From: Hirudo medicinalis
Taxonomy: Eukaryota; Annelida; Clitellata; Hirudinida; Hirudinidae
DNA length: 64,000 nucleotides
Assembly (NCBI GenBank): GCA_011800805.1
Contig: MPNW01000160.1
Span: forward strand, 1-64,000
Direction: 5' to 3'
The notes beneath the pieces are model-generated. The model was given only the letters and a program-made list of their open reading frames with translations. It searched no databases and was not told the origin of the DNA. The first letter of the stretch is position 1; the number at the start of each line of letters is the position of its first letter. Made by a program: the position numbers and the translations under genes. Shown piece after piece: positions 53,301 to 64,000 of the stretch.

Positions 53301-56300
53301 TATTGCTAGTTGAACTTGTGGGCATAACTTATTACATTGTTGTGAAATTTTCTAACAAAGATACTGCATCTAATCAAAAGTTACAATTATTAGGATTTAT
53401 CTCTGGTGGATGCTGGAGTATACACTTGCACAGCAACCAACAAACTTGGAAAGGCAGATGCTACAGGATCATTGATTGTCAGGCGTTAGTAGTTTGGTTA
53501 TCAATAATGAGGAAAGAAAAAATATTAAACAGCCAGTGCATAAAAAAAAAGCAGCATGTGACATGGAAAAGATGGATACTTAATAATTTAAATCTATTTA
53601 AAATAAAATCTGAGCTCATAAGTGAATTGATTCCATCACGAACATTAATTCACATTTTTGGTATACAGGTAGGACTCGTATAGTAATTGCCCCCCTTAGC
53701 ATGATGGTGTATTATGTGACTGAAGCCAAATTCACATGTACGGCAACCACGGACCCAGAAGAGGTTGATAATCTCCGAATTATCTGGAAGAAAGATGACG
53801 AAGAAATCGACTATAGACTAGCAGGAAGAGTGTCACAGATCATCATGGACAACTCACTCACAATATCTGGAGCCATATACTTAGACACTGGGAAGTACAC
53901 ATGCACAGCAACTAATGGCATAGACACAGATGAAAGGAGTGCCAATTTAATTGTCCAAGGTTATCATTTAAAGATCAGGATAAAATCCTTTTTTTTGTTT
54001 CATTTTAATTAAAATCATACAAGACATCAATCTTTAACTTTACTCTGTCAGCTCCACCAAATCCACCCAATGCAGTCCAAGTCAGATGCTACAACAACGA
54101 AAATCAAGCTGAAATTTGGTGGCAGCCTGGAAAAGAAAACTTTGCTCCTATCCTCAACTTTGTCGTTCAGTACAACACATCATTTCAGCCTGATCTCTGG
54201 TATGACATATCAACCAACGTGTCCCAGAATCAAAGAAGAATTGTTGTTAACATGTCACCTTGGGGAAACTATAGTTTTCGTGTCTTGGCACGAAACAAGA
54301 TAGGAATTAGTCTACCCAGTCAGCAGTCATACAACATTTGCACTACTCAGCCTGGTGTGCCTGTAAACAACCCTCAGGATGTCATCGGTGAGGGTGATGA
54401 ACCAGGAAATCTTGTCATTTTCTGGACTGTTAGTATCTCGAATCACAATAGCAATCTTAAATTAATTTTAAAATATAATTAATATTCTTTCTGCTCAGCC
54501 TATGCCAAAGATTGAACAAAATGGGCCTGATTTTAAATATATTATCAACTGGATACAACTGGACTTACCTGGAGCCAGCATGAACACTGAAATAGTTGGA
54601 ACCACAAATGCCTGGCACTATATTGTCAGGCAAAGATATGCTCCTTACCAGCGGTTCAACATCTCGGTGAAGGCCAGCAATACTAAAGGCGACAGTAATG
54701 CCAATTTGAAATGGGTTGTTGGATATTCTGGAGAGAATGGTAATTTAGATAACATCATATCGTTGTAATGGTTCAAATATTCATGAGAATGTCTGTTATA
54801 TTCAGTTCCAAAAGCAGTTCCAATGGATGTGAGAATTGTGGAAGAGACATTGACCTCAACATCAGTTAACCTAACATGGACGCATGTGGATACCTCACCC
54901 GGATCTATTATTGGATTTTTCAGAGGATATAGGGTGAGTGTTTTCCCTTCACATAATTCATTCATGATGTTCTTTATTTAAAAAACAAACTGGATTTTTA
55001 TTTTTTTTTCTTCAGGTTGAATATGCCACAGTACAAAACTATCCCTTCAATGTTAGATTCCAAGACTTCATAATGAAGGAGGCAGATTACTACCCTCGAA
55101 AAAGGATAATGAAAAGGGCTGTTGATGTTATCAACAACACCCTTTCCTTTCAAGTGGTGCGTCTCCCTCCAAACTCAGACATCATTGCAGTGGTTCGGGT
55201 TCTGAATAAGTACTTTGCTGGCCCTGTCAGTCAGAGGGTCACTTTCAGAACCCCGGAGGGAGGTATATATTGTACCGTTTCTGATAATTAACACCTTTAA
55301 ACTCTGAAGCTTCAACTCTTTTATTTTTTGTCTTTGAAATGATTAATTTATCAATTCTAAATTAGGTTAAAAATTATCTCACTAGTTCTCAGTCATAGTT
55401 CTATATAATTAGTGCCAGGCCCACCAGGGATGTTGAATGTCTTGGTCCAGGGTGCCACTCATTTTGTCCTCAGTTGGACATCTCCCAAAGAACACAATGG
55501 TCAATTAATTGGGTACAACATAACCTACCAAGCACGTCAGTATAAACATACTGTTAATTTAATGCTTTATTATTAACATTAATTTTAATAATTTTTAATT
55601 TACATTTTTATCATAAAAATCAAATTACATCAACCGAAACATTCAGTGAAACCACTACTTTTATCCTACCTCAACAGTATCTGGAATGAACATCGGTCGA
55701 CTCCAGTATTACAACATGGAAATAAGACCATCTGAAACTACAGCTAAAGCCACAGGTCTAAATCCAAACACCACCTACAGAATTTATGTTGCAGCCTCCA
55801 CCAAAGCAGGAAAAGGGGAACCAATATTTGTTGATTCAGTCACTTCTTCTTCTGGATGTAAGCAATTCAGTACCTAAAAATTTTGATGAAGATATAGATT
55901 TAGCTTCTCTAATTCATGATTTATCATTTTGCAGATCCTGACCCTCCCACATTTACAATTGTTGACATGAATGAAACCTTTGTTAATATTACATGGCAAC
56001 CATCTAGATCTGGAGTTCCTGGAAGTGTTTTCTACGTCCAATACAAACCAAGATGTTGGTTGTATTTTCATTACTGACATGTAGTTCATTTATATAAAGC
56101 CATATGTAAAGCAGAAGTGGTTTTTGGTGACCATTTACATTGCAATGCAAGCTGGGTTTTGAGTACGACTTATTACAACTGCTGCCACTATTGACATCAT
56201 TACTGCCACCACCCTTTGAGCTTACTTGAACACCACACAATTTTAAGAAAACACTTTCTTTGGACACAATTGGCTATCAACAAATTAAATGATGATCTGG

Positions 56301-57604
56301 GATCAAAAGCTTAGAAATTTAACTTTTCAACATATTTATTACATGTACATTTGAGTTCCGACCATTCACATGGAATCTTTTGAAAGAAGAAATTGATTTA
56401 TTTTGTTAAATTCACAGATCATTATGACTGGCTCAGATCACCTGATGAGTACATGGCACAATACATGTCTCTCAGAAGCTTGGATCCTGGCACCACTTAC
56501 CAAGTTCGTGTTGTTGCCAAGAATGGAGATGGTTATGAAGCTGCTTCAGTTTGGCTGGAGTTCCTGACACCTGGAGTGGGTAGGTTGATCATAATTTAGA
56601 AATTTTCTTTTTTTTATCAAATTATATTTGTTTCCTGGCAATGTTAAATAATTTTTCGTCATTTCTAAACAATTTTAAAAATTGTTTTTTTCAAGAATCT
56701 TGACTTAATAGGCTGCTATGCAAATAAAATACTAGTGATTCATGAATTAATTGTAGTTATAAATGATATGAGTATATGCATTTCAAACTAAAAACTATTA
56801 AATATTATTCAAATCTTTTCAAAGCTCCTGGTTACTTTGATTTGAAAACTTCTGCATGGTTCTATGGGATTTGGATTTCACTATTTCTCATTTTACTTGG
56901 AGTAATACTGCTCATGTTTTTGAAAAAATACACCGATCAAAAATGGGATGAGAAAGGTTTGTTTGTAGCATTAAATCTAATTACATTTGAGTTGTTTATT
57001 TCCGGAACAGAATATGAAAATATTATAATATTTATGAATCTATTTTACAAATATTCATGTTTTGTCAAAATGGCAGAGGCAGAAATAGAAGAAGAAATTA
57101 GAAGACTTCAGGCAGAAGAAGCAGCTGAAAGAATGGGAATTTTCAATGCTGAAGCACTGTGAGGATTAGCTAAATTTTTTTTCCCCACTTATTCCACAAA
57201 CTTATATTTATTTTGCAAATATTTCTTTTGTTGTATATAGAACTTTTAACTGGCCAAGATTTATCTAGAGTTAATTTCATGGTAATATATCATAATTGCT
57301 TTCAGTAGTACTTGAAATTATTGGCAGTTTATGAAACACATTTATGTTATTATCTAGTGCAGTTAATTTTTATGGATTAATGCATGAAAAAGGAGTTCTA
57401 ACTTTCAGAGGTCAGTCTGCTGAATTTGACTATGAATCAAGAGTGCCTTTAAAGAATGCACCAGAGGATGAATACTACAAAGTACGACCCATGGAGTATG
57501 ATTCAGGACCATCCCATGGATATCCACAGCCCAAATATAGTGACTTTTCTGGGGGATACAAAGTGCAACCTTCACCGCAAAGCAAAACTGACACCTTCGT
57601 TTGA
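50304..57604 (+). CDS. L1/neuroglian-family neural cell adhesion molecule
   Basis: 23 exons from 50304-50430 (signal peptide MKVWILIHCMIYFLTDISAQ) to 57409-57604; all phases close, giving about 1287 aa. Six Ig domains: each of Ig1-5 is split over two exons, and Ig6 is the single exon 53669-53959 (YTCTATNG). Five fibronectin III domains follow: FN1 begins PPNPPNAVQV and has MSPWGNYSFRVLA as in insect neuroglian; FN2 has PMPKIEQNGPDF and VVGYSGEN; FN5 ends near LEFLTPG. One transmembrane helix (WFYGIWISLFLILLGVIL) lies in exon 56825-56956. The cytoplasmic tail has an acidic helical stretch and, near the end, DFSGGYKVQPSP where L1 proteins carry FIGQY, then TDTFV, a class I PDZ ligand like neuroglian's TYV. 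Such proteins mediate homophilic axon adhesion and bind ankyrin. Leech tractin is a known annelid member; identity is not shown. Confidence 0.93.
56086..56232 (-). mobile_element. tRNA-derived SINE, diverged copy in an intron
   Basis: It begins gttcatttatataaagcc and includes gcaagctgggttttgagtac and gagcttacttgaac, the complements of SINE tail, B-box region and tRNA-like head. It lies between L1-type exons 19 and 20. Confidence 0.6.
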
Positions 57605-59453
57605 AATTTAACTTTACTTGTATTATTAAGTTTCACCACGGTCACTTCATTTCCGATCCATGCTATTAGTTACTTTTTCCACATCGTACTTATCGTATTT
57701 TTGTTACAAACATCATAAAGACCGTTAAGAATTTAACTCAGTCCATAAGAAGACAATTTCTCAAATTAAATTTCTAAAAAGGAATGCTTTTTCAATCCTT
57801 CAAACAAACAACGTACCCATGATTTTTTGAACTTGGTATGTTAAGGATGCAACCAGTGACGTCGTTTCAGCTTTTTCCATGTGGGGGCAAACCCCAGGGT
57901 TGTTAATATCGCAGTATCGTTAACATGGCGGTACTAATATACCTTTTAAAATTACAAAAATTTAAAATCAAAAAAAATTTAAAATTTTATAAAATCATTT
58001 TCATCTTTTGTTGTAACTTTCTGTGGACTCTTGCTACAAACTGAGAGTCAAATTTTGTCAAAGTAGCTATCTCACAGATTGATGTAGCTATCCCACAGAT
58101 CAATGAAGAGATCCAGTCAGAGGAAAAATTGGAATAAAGAATAGCTGTGAGATGGCAGGCCTCCCTGTTCACAAATGGTTGCATAAATTAATGAGTTCCA
58201 AACCAGAGCTGCCAAATAAGCTCTCACCAGCACTTCGGTCAGAGCTGGACTTAAATGCCTCTTCCCCATGGTCTGTACTCAAGCTGAAAGACTAATAAAT
58301 GGGAGCATTTTAAATAAAAATTAATTTTAGCATAGTCTCTCTTTCAGCAATTTTCAAAATTTGCTTGTGAGTTAATTTCACACTCAAAACAGAGTTACTA
58401 CTACTTTGTTAATTGTGGAGAAAATAACTTTAATTTATAGTTTAATGTATTTTGTTCTCGTTTCTGTTGTTTAATGTGTTGTTGCAATGCATTTGATGCA
58501 ACAAAATTCCTCTAAACCATTAGGAAAAAATTTGTTAGTACAGTCATTGAAGAAGTTTGGAATCTGGAAGAAGAAATCTGGCTTTTTATAATTTGTTAAA
58601 TTTTCTAGTTTTGTGTTAGTATTTCACGCAGTTTGATATACCGTCACCGGCTTTACTACAACATCGGGCCGATAATTGGCTTTGGTATGGGCCATCCATA
58701 TATGACGTCCACACGAAAACATGATTTTTGCACTCCCTCCCATCTATCCACAAACATCCATATCAACCCCCCGTCCATAAGCATCAGCTTTGTCCGGACC
58801 CCCTCCCTCCCTCTCCATGTAGACGTCATAAATGGATGGCCCCTACAATTAAATAATTAATTGTATAAGTAATTCAACAACATAAAATGATTTGGAGAAA
58901 TTTTGCCTGTGTAAGTCATACAAAGGCTTTGCTCATCTTTAGATCGATATAATGACCAGTTAAACTCAATAATTTTTTATTGCATTTAGTAAATATTGTC
59001 ACAGAATTAACTGCAATTGGCTTGCTCGCAGTTTAGGATTATTTGCAATTTTTAAAGTCTAAAGTTTTAGTGTGAGAAATCCTACGTAATGCATTAAAGA
59101 AAATTTATAAAGATGTCTTGTAGAAATTTTTTTAAATAAACGGATTAACTAAATCCTTTAATATAAGAAAAAAGATACCCAATTACAATGAAACATCTGC
59201 AAAAGCAACTTTTAATCCGATTTAAGTTAGCTACAGTAAAATAAATTCACAAAGTTACAAGAAGATACCTTGATTGCGCCTCTAAAAAAGTAAATACGGG
59301 TGTTTGATTACTAATCGAGGTAAGCGTGCAATTCATCTGCGGTACAAATATAATGGTAATAGTTTAACGTGGACACGTTTTCTGCAAGACATTTTTTTTT
59401 GTTCTTGATGCTAAGCGACTGGATATTTTGCGACAACATTTTTTCTTGATAAC
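57605..59453. other. Interval between L1-type and ILEI-domain genes
   Basis: AT-rich non-coding DNA with one MITE-like element near its middle. The gggggcaaacccca segment at 57890 is GC-rich relative to its surroundings but shows no further structure. Confidence 0.5.
58686..58845. mobile_element. MITE-like non-autonomous DNA element
   Basis: Imperfect terminal inverted repeats: the left end reads tatgggccatccatatatga and the right end, complemented, reads taggggccatccatttatga, both followed by cgtc; 22 of 24 bases agree. The roughly 110-bp interior is C-rich on the + strand (ctccctcccatc, accccctccctcc), unlike the AT-rich flanks, and has no ORF. An unambiguous target-site duplication was not found. 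Confidence 0.65.
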
Positions 59454-62400
59454 ATGCTTCAGATGTTAAAGAAACTTAAGAGAAGGGTATTTGGAAGTTA
59501 GTCGACCGTTTATGAAGAAATAAATTTAGATGTACATTATTTTAAAAAGTTTTAAAATTACAGGCACAAAATATTTTTTGATATGGCTAGTATTGCTGAT
59601 CGTAACTTTGGTTTTATTAAATAGCCTGGCTGGAAGTGAGTTATTTTGATTTATTGATTTATTGCAATTGTCTTATTATTGAATGATTGGTCAGAAAGTT
59701 ATGGCGATCTCCAACCTCCATTAACAAAGAGATTGACTGAAAATATCAATAAAAGTATGGTGAAAAAAGAGACATGGGCCAGTCTGCCTAGTTAGTTCTT
59801 CATAATAATTATTAGCACCAATTAATTTTATGTTAGTCTGGATAGATGTCAACTTGCTTATTCTTTTACAAGCCTAAGTTAAAACTTGTAATTATTTGCA
59901 AATGGCACATGCATAGTGAGTCTCTAGCTCCAACACTCACAAAAATGAGATTAGTAGGATACAAATAATCTGCTAATTTATTTTTGTGTATGCTTTTGCA
60001 TCATAATATTTAAAGGCTTTCAGAATTTTAAGGTTATTTTTACTTATTAATGAAACTTGTTAATAGAATTAATTTATTTAGAATTGGGAGGCAGTTGTGA
60101 TCCTCAAGGTGCTAAATGTCCTCTAGGGTATATTTCTTTTCTCGTAAAGTCTGGCCAGGGAAAAGATCAAATTCCTCTAGTTTGTTTTAACGGAGAATAG
60201 TTAGTTTTTTTTTTCTTATCTCGTAAATTAAATAGTGGATTATATTAATCAGTCTCTTAAGTTGTTAAATATTAAAATATCAGAGCTTAAAAATTGAACT
60301 AATTTTTGAAAAATCTATTGACTTTATTGTAGTCAGGATTTTCTCCTATTTTTTGTTAAACTTAAGTTGAATTCATGGAAGACTGTAAAACTGTTGTATT
60401 TTTCTAGTATTATTGATTCAGAAAAGCAAAATGCAAAAAGAGGACTGAATATTGTCGTTATAAATGGTGGGTTTTTACATAATACGATGTTTCTAATAAC
60501 TTAGTTGACGTCATGACTTCATGCAGATAAAACCTTGGAAGTCGAAGACGTAAGGTCCTTTGACACATACGAATCAGGTGCGGCAAGATTTTTATGTCCG
60601 ACATTTGGAACTTGTTTTTTTATGCAAATATTATGCTAGTAATTAAAATTAAATCACGAGTGACATGCTTGTGAAAGGGTTAGTTTTAAAATAGATTTTA
60701 GTTCTTTAGTAAGGGTTTGGTTTATAATTTATTGCAGATGCTCTCCTTAAAAGATACCTTCTTTTGGGAATACCTGAAACTTTTCTGGTCATTGTGGCTA
60801 CTCTCGATGATGGAGCTTATAGGTGTGTGATGATATTTTGACATTTGAAGTGTTTCAGTCTTTGAAATGTGATGGTAATAGTCATGTGAAGTGGTAACCT
60901 TGTCTGAAAAAAGATTTGATTAACAAATTAGCTTGGAATCACTTCATAGGAATTATATGTTTCAGTTTGTCAAAGGATAGCAGAAAGATGCTTTCCAGCT
61001 ATGGGAGCAAGCTCATCCACGATCTGGGATTCAGAGACAATTTTGTCATGCTTGGACAAAGAACATTGCTGGAAGGAGAGAGCCTTGAAAAGGTGAAGTT
61101 TTTATGCAAATTGTGAGCAAGATATTAAATCCAAGATATTGTTCTTTCACTATGTTGTGATATTATCAGAGTCTTAAGTGATCAAGTCCAACTACTACCA
61201 GCTATCATGTTCCAGTTTTAAATTTTGATTGTAGGCTAATTTATTATTTTAATCTAATCATTTGTTGGTAATAGTTTAGATAAGGTGCTGCTCATCAGTG
61301 AGTCATCCTACTAAATACGGCAATGCGCCACTTCGGATAACTTGCCTTGAGAAACTTGTTCAATTGCATCCACAATTATATCCTATCCTGTACAGTTGAT
61401 TCAGTCACCAGCTGTTTAACTTATGTTGGTGATACTTGATTAAGATGAAGGTTTGCTTACAGGGAGTATGTGTTAGTGTATCTCAAGATGTGGCTGATAA
61501 TTTTTAGCAGTTTTGAGAATTTCAGCTGATCCATTGCTTTATTTATATGAAGATCAAATTTTTCCCCGCGAATTAAATATTATAATTCTAAAAAATAATT
61601 TGGTCATTCGATGGCTGCATTAATTGGGATCACATGATGTTGGAATCTATCTATCATTCATCCGCTATATCTATCTGGTTATATCTAATTATGCTAATAT
61701 AAATAATATTATATTATATTATCTGTCTAATAAAATAATTTAGTTGTTGGAGGATAGCTGTTTTTGCATCAAGGTTTTTGTGCTATTAATTTGTGATCAG
61801 AGCAATTGTTTCTCCAAGCACTGATCTCTATTCTATTTAGATTTCTGTTAGGGCAGTGTCAACAGACTTTGCTCCTGAAGTTGAAATCAAGGGATGTGCC
61901 AGCATCCCAAGTAAGCTTTATGAAATTGAGTAACAATTAGCTTAATTTTAAAATTGACTGTTTTTGTTGGATTTATTATTAGTTACGATTACTTTAGGAC
62001 GTGCAAGTTAGCTCAGAGGGTAGCGTTCCTGCGAATGACGGTAAAAGCAAAAGTCGTTACGTGTCGTGTTCGAAACCCAGCTTGCACCACCACAAAGCGC
62101 CCCTGGGAGTTGGTGCTATATAAATGGTCTAAGCGCTCAAGCTTATGGCGCTATATAAATAACCTTACTTACTTTAGTGTGATATGATTATTATTATTGA
62201 TTGATCGATCGATCGATCATGCCACTAGTTCTAGTTTGTTTTTCTATTCAGTTGGAAAATTGGGAGATCTGGCCTTAACAAAAATGCCCCTTGGTGATGC
62301 AATAGGGATTGAAAATCCTCCTTTGGGTGCAGGACTCATAAACTGTGGAGTACCTGAGGCCTGTGATGAAAATTCTTTCTCTGTCCACATGTACACAGGC

Positions 62401-63820
62401 CTAAAATCCAATGACATGTGCAAATTGTGCATCAATGGAAGATAGTAAGCAATACTATTGATTTTTTATTGGTAACATTGTACATCGAGCAATATTATGT
62501 GCTGACCTTTATTATCCCAATGTGATTGCACCTGGATAATTTATTCCTGATTTAAGGATTTTAGCTTTTGCCATCCATAACAGTTTCTAAGATAATAATT
62601 ACACTAATATGTATAAACTTTCTCCAGTTGAAAATTATTGGATTGAGAAATAAAAACTCAGCTAGACATCATCAGGTTTGTCTGCATTCAATAATGACAT
62701 CATTGTTTGTGGATTTAGCATCTTTGCAAAGGACTTGAATCAGGCAGGAAGAGGGATCAATGTGGCTGTCATCAGTCCAAAGACCAAGGATGTCATAAAA
62801 CTTGCTCGCTTTGATACATTCACCTCTTGTGAGTCCTTGCTTCATTGATCGACCAATTATTTGCAACTATTATTGCTAATTAATATTGCTATATTATAAT
62901 AATAATATGTATATAATATTACTATTACTATTGCTAATTGTAGTAATATTTAAATTATGAATCAGGTGATAATCCAGTGATAATGTTATTATTTTAGCAT
63001 GTTATAATGAAAACAATATTTAATTAAAGTAGTATAGTCATATAATATAGTACATAACTTGTTCAGTGCTCAATGGCTTACAAGTTACATTAGAGTTGCT
63101 CTGATGAACATTGCTATCTCTAATAATAATAACATCTGATAAATAATAAATAAATGAATGTGTTAGCAACTAACCATCATTAACATATCCATGCAGCCAG
63201 CTCAACAGCAGAGTTATTCCTGGAGATGTTGGATGAAAAGGATATTGTCATAGCAATGGTGCATGATGAAGCCTCATCCAAGTGATTTAGTAACCTTATG
63301 CAAATGGATAATTATAATTAATTACCATTGATCACCATTTTCGAAATATCTCGCAGTCTAAACGTCCACCTGCAGAGGCAGTTTGAAAATCTGGGAAGTT
63401 CCTTGATCAGCAAATTATCATTTCGTGACGTCTGGGTATTTGTCGGGCAAAAGGGCATAAATGGAAAGTCGCCTATAGAGGAAGTTAGACTTGAATTAAA
63501 ATTATTTTTTGGTAGCTCAAGAATAAATTACGTTTTTTGAGGCTTTGATTGATATCTGGTATACAAAAAACCATTTAACTATTGAATAATCAATACATTG
63601 AATCTTAATAGGGTTTAATTGCACATTTGATTTAAATTTAAAATTAACATTCACATAATTTGGTATTTCTCTCCAGTTGAGTCAAGCAAAGACAGACTGG
63701 CCAACACCAATTGACAAAAGATTGTGTGTTCCAATTAATTGTGAGACCCCTCTCTGTTTAAAGACATATTGCCTGTTGTTGATTCGTCATGTCCATTTGA
63801 AGAATTTTTTAATTTCTTGA
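59454..63820 (+). CDS. Type II membrane protein with two tandem ILEI/FAM3 (PANDER) domains
   Basis: Exons 59454-59496, 59564-59635, 59695-59790, 60082-60199, 60408-60466, 60527-60577, 60738-60822, 60966-61092, 61841-61910, 62252-62444, 62719-62828, 63197-63281, 63357-63483 and 63677-63820 join in phase for about 459 aa. The N-terminus is short and basic (MLQMLKKLKRRVFG) and is followed by a signal-anchor helix (FLIWLVLLIVTLVLLNS), suggesting a Golgi or cell-surface type II protein. Domain 1 (about 72-240) has CPLGYISFLVKSG, RGLNIVVIN, RSFDTYES and FRDNFVMLGQ. Domain 2 (about 270-430) has FSVHMYTG, RGINVAVIS, ARFDTFTS and FRDVWVFVGQKG. These match the FAM3/ILEI fold (FRDSWVFVG in FAM3C). Vertebrate FAM3 proteins are secreted with one domain; POMGNT1 and CEMIP also carry one. 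The last exon may instead splice at 63741 (gtgaga) into sequence beyond the window; a poly-A-like aataaa lies at 63919. Confidence 0.85.
62001..62170 (+). mobile_element. tRNA-derived SINE, best-preserved copy
   Basis: The 5' part is tRNA-like: gtgcaag at 62001 can pair with cttgcac at 62081-62087; an A-box-like tagctcagagggtagcg and a B-box-like gtgttcgaaaccc are correctly spaced for an internal Pol III promoter. The body contains two ctatataaat units and ends in ataaataacctta. It lies in the intron between exons 9 and 10 of the ILEI-domain gene. It is not a functional tRNA gene because the anticodon arm does not fold and a SINE body follows. Confidence 0.75.
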
Positions 63821-64000
63821 TTTAAAACACAAATAATCATATCGTTTGTGACAAACGGACGAGCGAGATCAACTTTCAAAGTATAAACCAATGTATTATG
63901 TTATTACTATGTTATTTTAATAAAAAAATATTGCTTTGGTAACATTCACATAGTTTGTTATTTAATTAATGAACACTTTAAATTGAAGGAATTTTTACCA

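Noticed and set aside
62001..62087. Possible tRNA gene
   Set aside because: A and B boxes are present, but the anticodon arm does not fold and the sequence continues into a SINE body with related copies elsewhere.

Overview
The window reads as a stretch of an invertebrate animal genome. Genes are split by many short to mid-size introns with GT-AG borders. Non-coding DNA is AT-rich and full of GTT, ATT and GAT triplet runs. Every recognisable gene is metazoan: a nuclear lamin, a myostatin/GDF11-type TGF-beta ligand, an L1/neuroglian cell adhesion molecule, coatomer gamma, a FUNDC1-like protein, a kelch protein and a FAM3/ILEI-type protein. A lophotrochozoan such as an annelid (possibly a leech) fits best, but that is inference from gene content and sequence texture only. 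No operons, CRISPR arrays or bacterial features were seen.

Layout. 1.3-4.6 kb (-): protein with one class I PDZ domain. 4.7-10.6 kb: no gene; triplet repeats, an exact 127-bp duplication around a single N, and mosaic local duplications. 10.6-12.7 kb (-): six-bladed kelch protein, KLHDC1/2-like. 13.5-22.7 kb (+): eleven-exon nuclear lamin, head-to-head with the kelch gene. 23.4-23.6 kb: LINE remnant. 25.2-25.75 kb (+): intronless single-Ig membrane protein. 30.3-33.2 kb (+): GDF8/11-type ligand. 33.2-37.6 kb: no supportable gene. 37.6-39.8 kb (-): four-span membrane protein. 40.6-41.3 kb (-): FUNDC1-like protein, divergent from 41.8-48.8 kb (+): coatomer gamma (23 exons, with a LINE remnant in one intron). 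50.3-57.6 kb (+): L1/neuroglian homologue (23 exons; 6 Ig, 5 FN3, one TM, tail with a PDZ ligand). 59.5-63.8 kb (+): type II membrane-anchored protein with two tandem ILEI/FAM3 domains.

I built the gene models by joining exons by eye at GT-AG borders and checking that phases agree across every junction. Where all phases close and the length matches the family (coatomer gamma 871 aa, lamin 586 aa, neuroglian 1287 aa, GDF8/11 394 aa), the structure is well supported. The genes are unrelated housekeeping, structural and signalling genes and do not form one system. The most notable items are the tandem ILEI-domain protein with matching intron phases in its two halves, the lamin with two apparent GC-AG introns and no visible CaaX box, the FUNDC1-like protein without a LIR, and a dispersed tRNA-derived SINE family.
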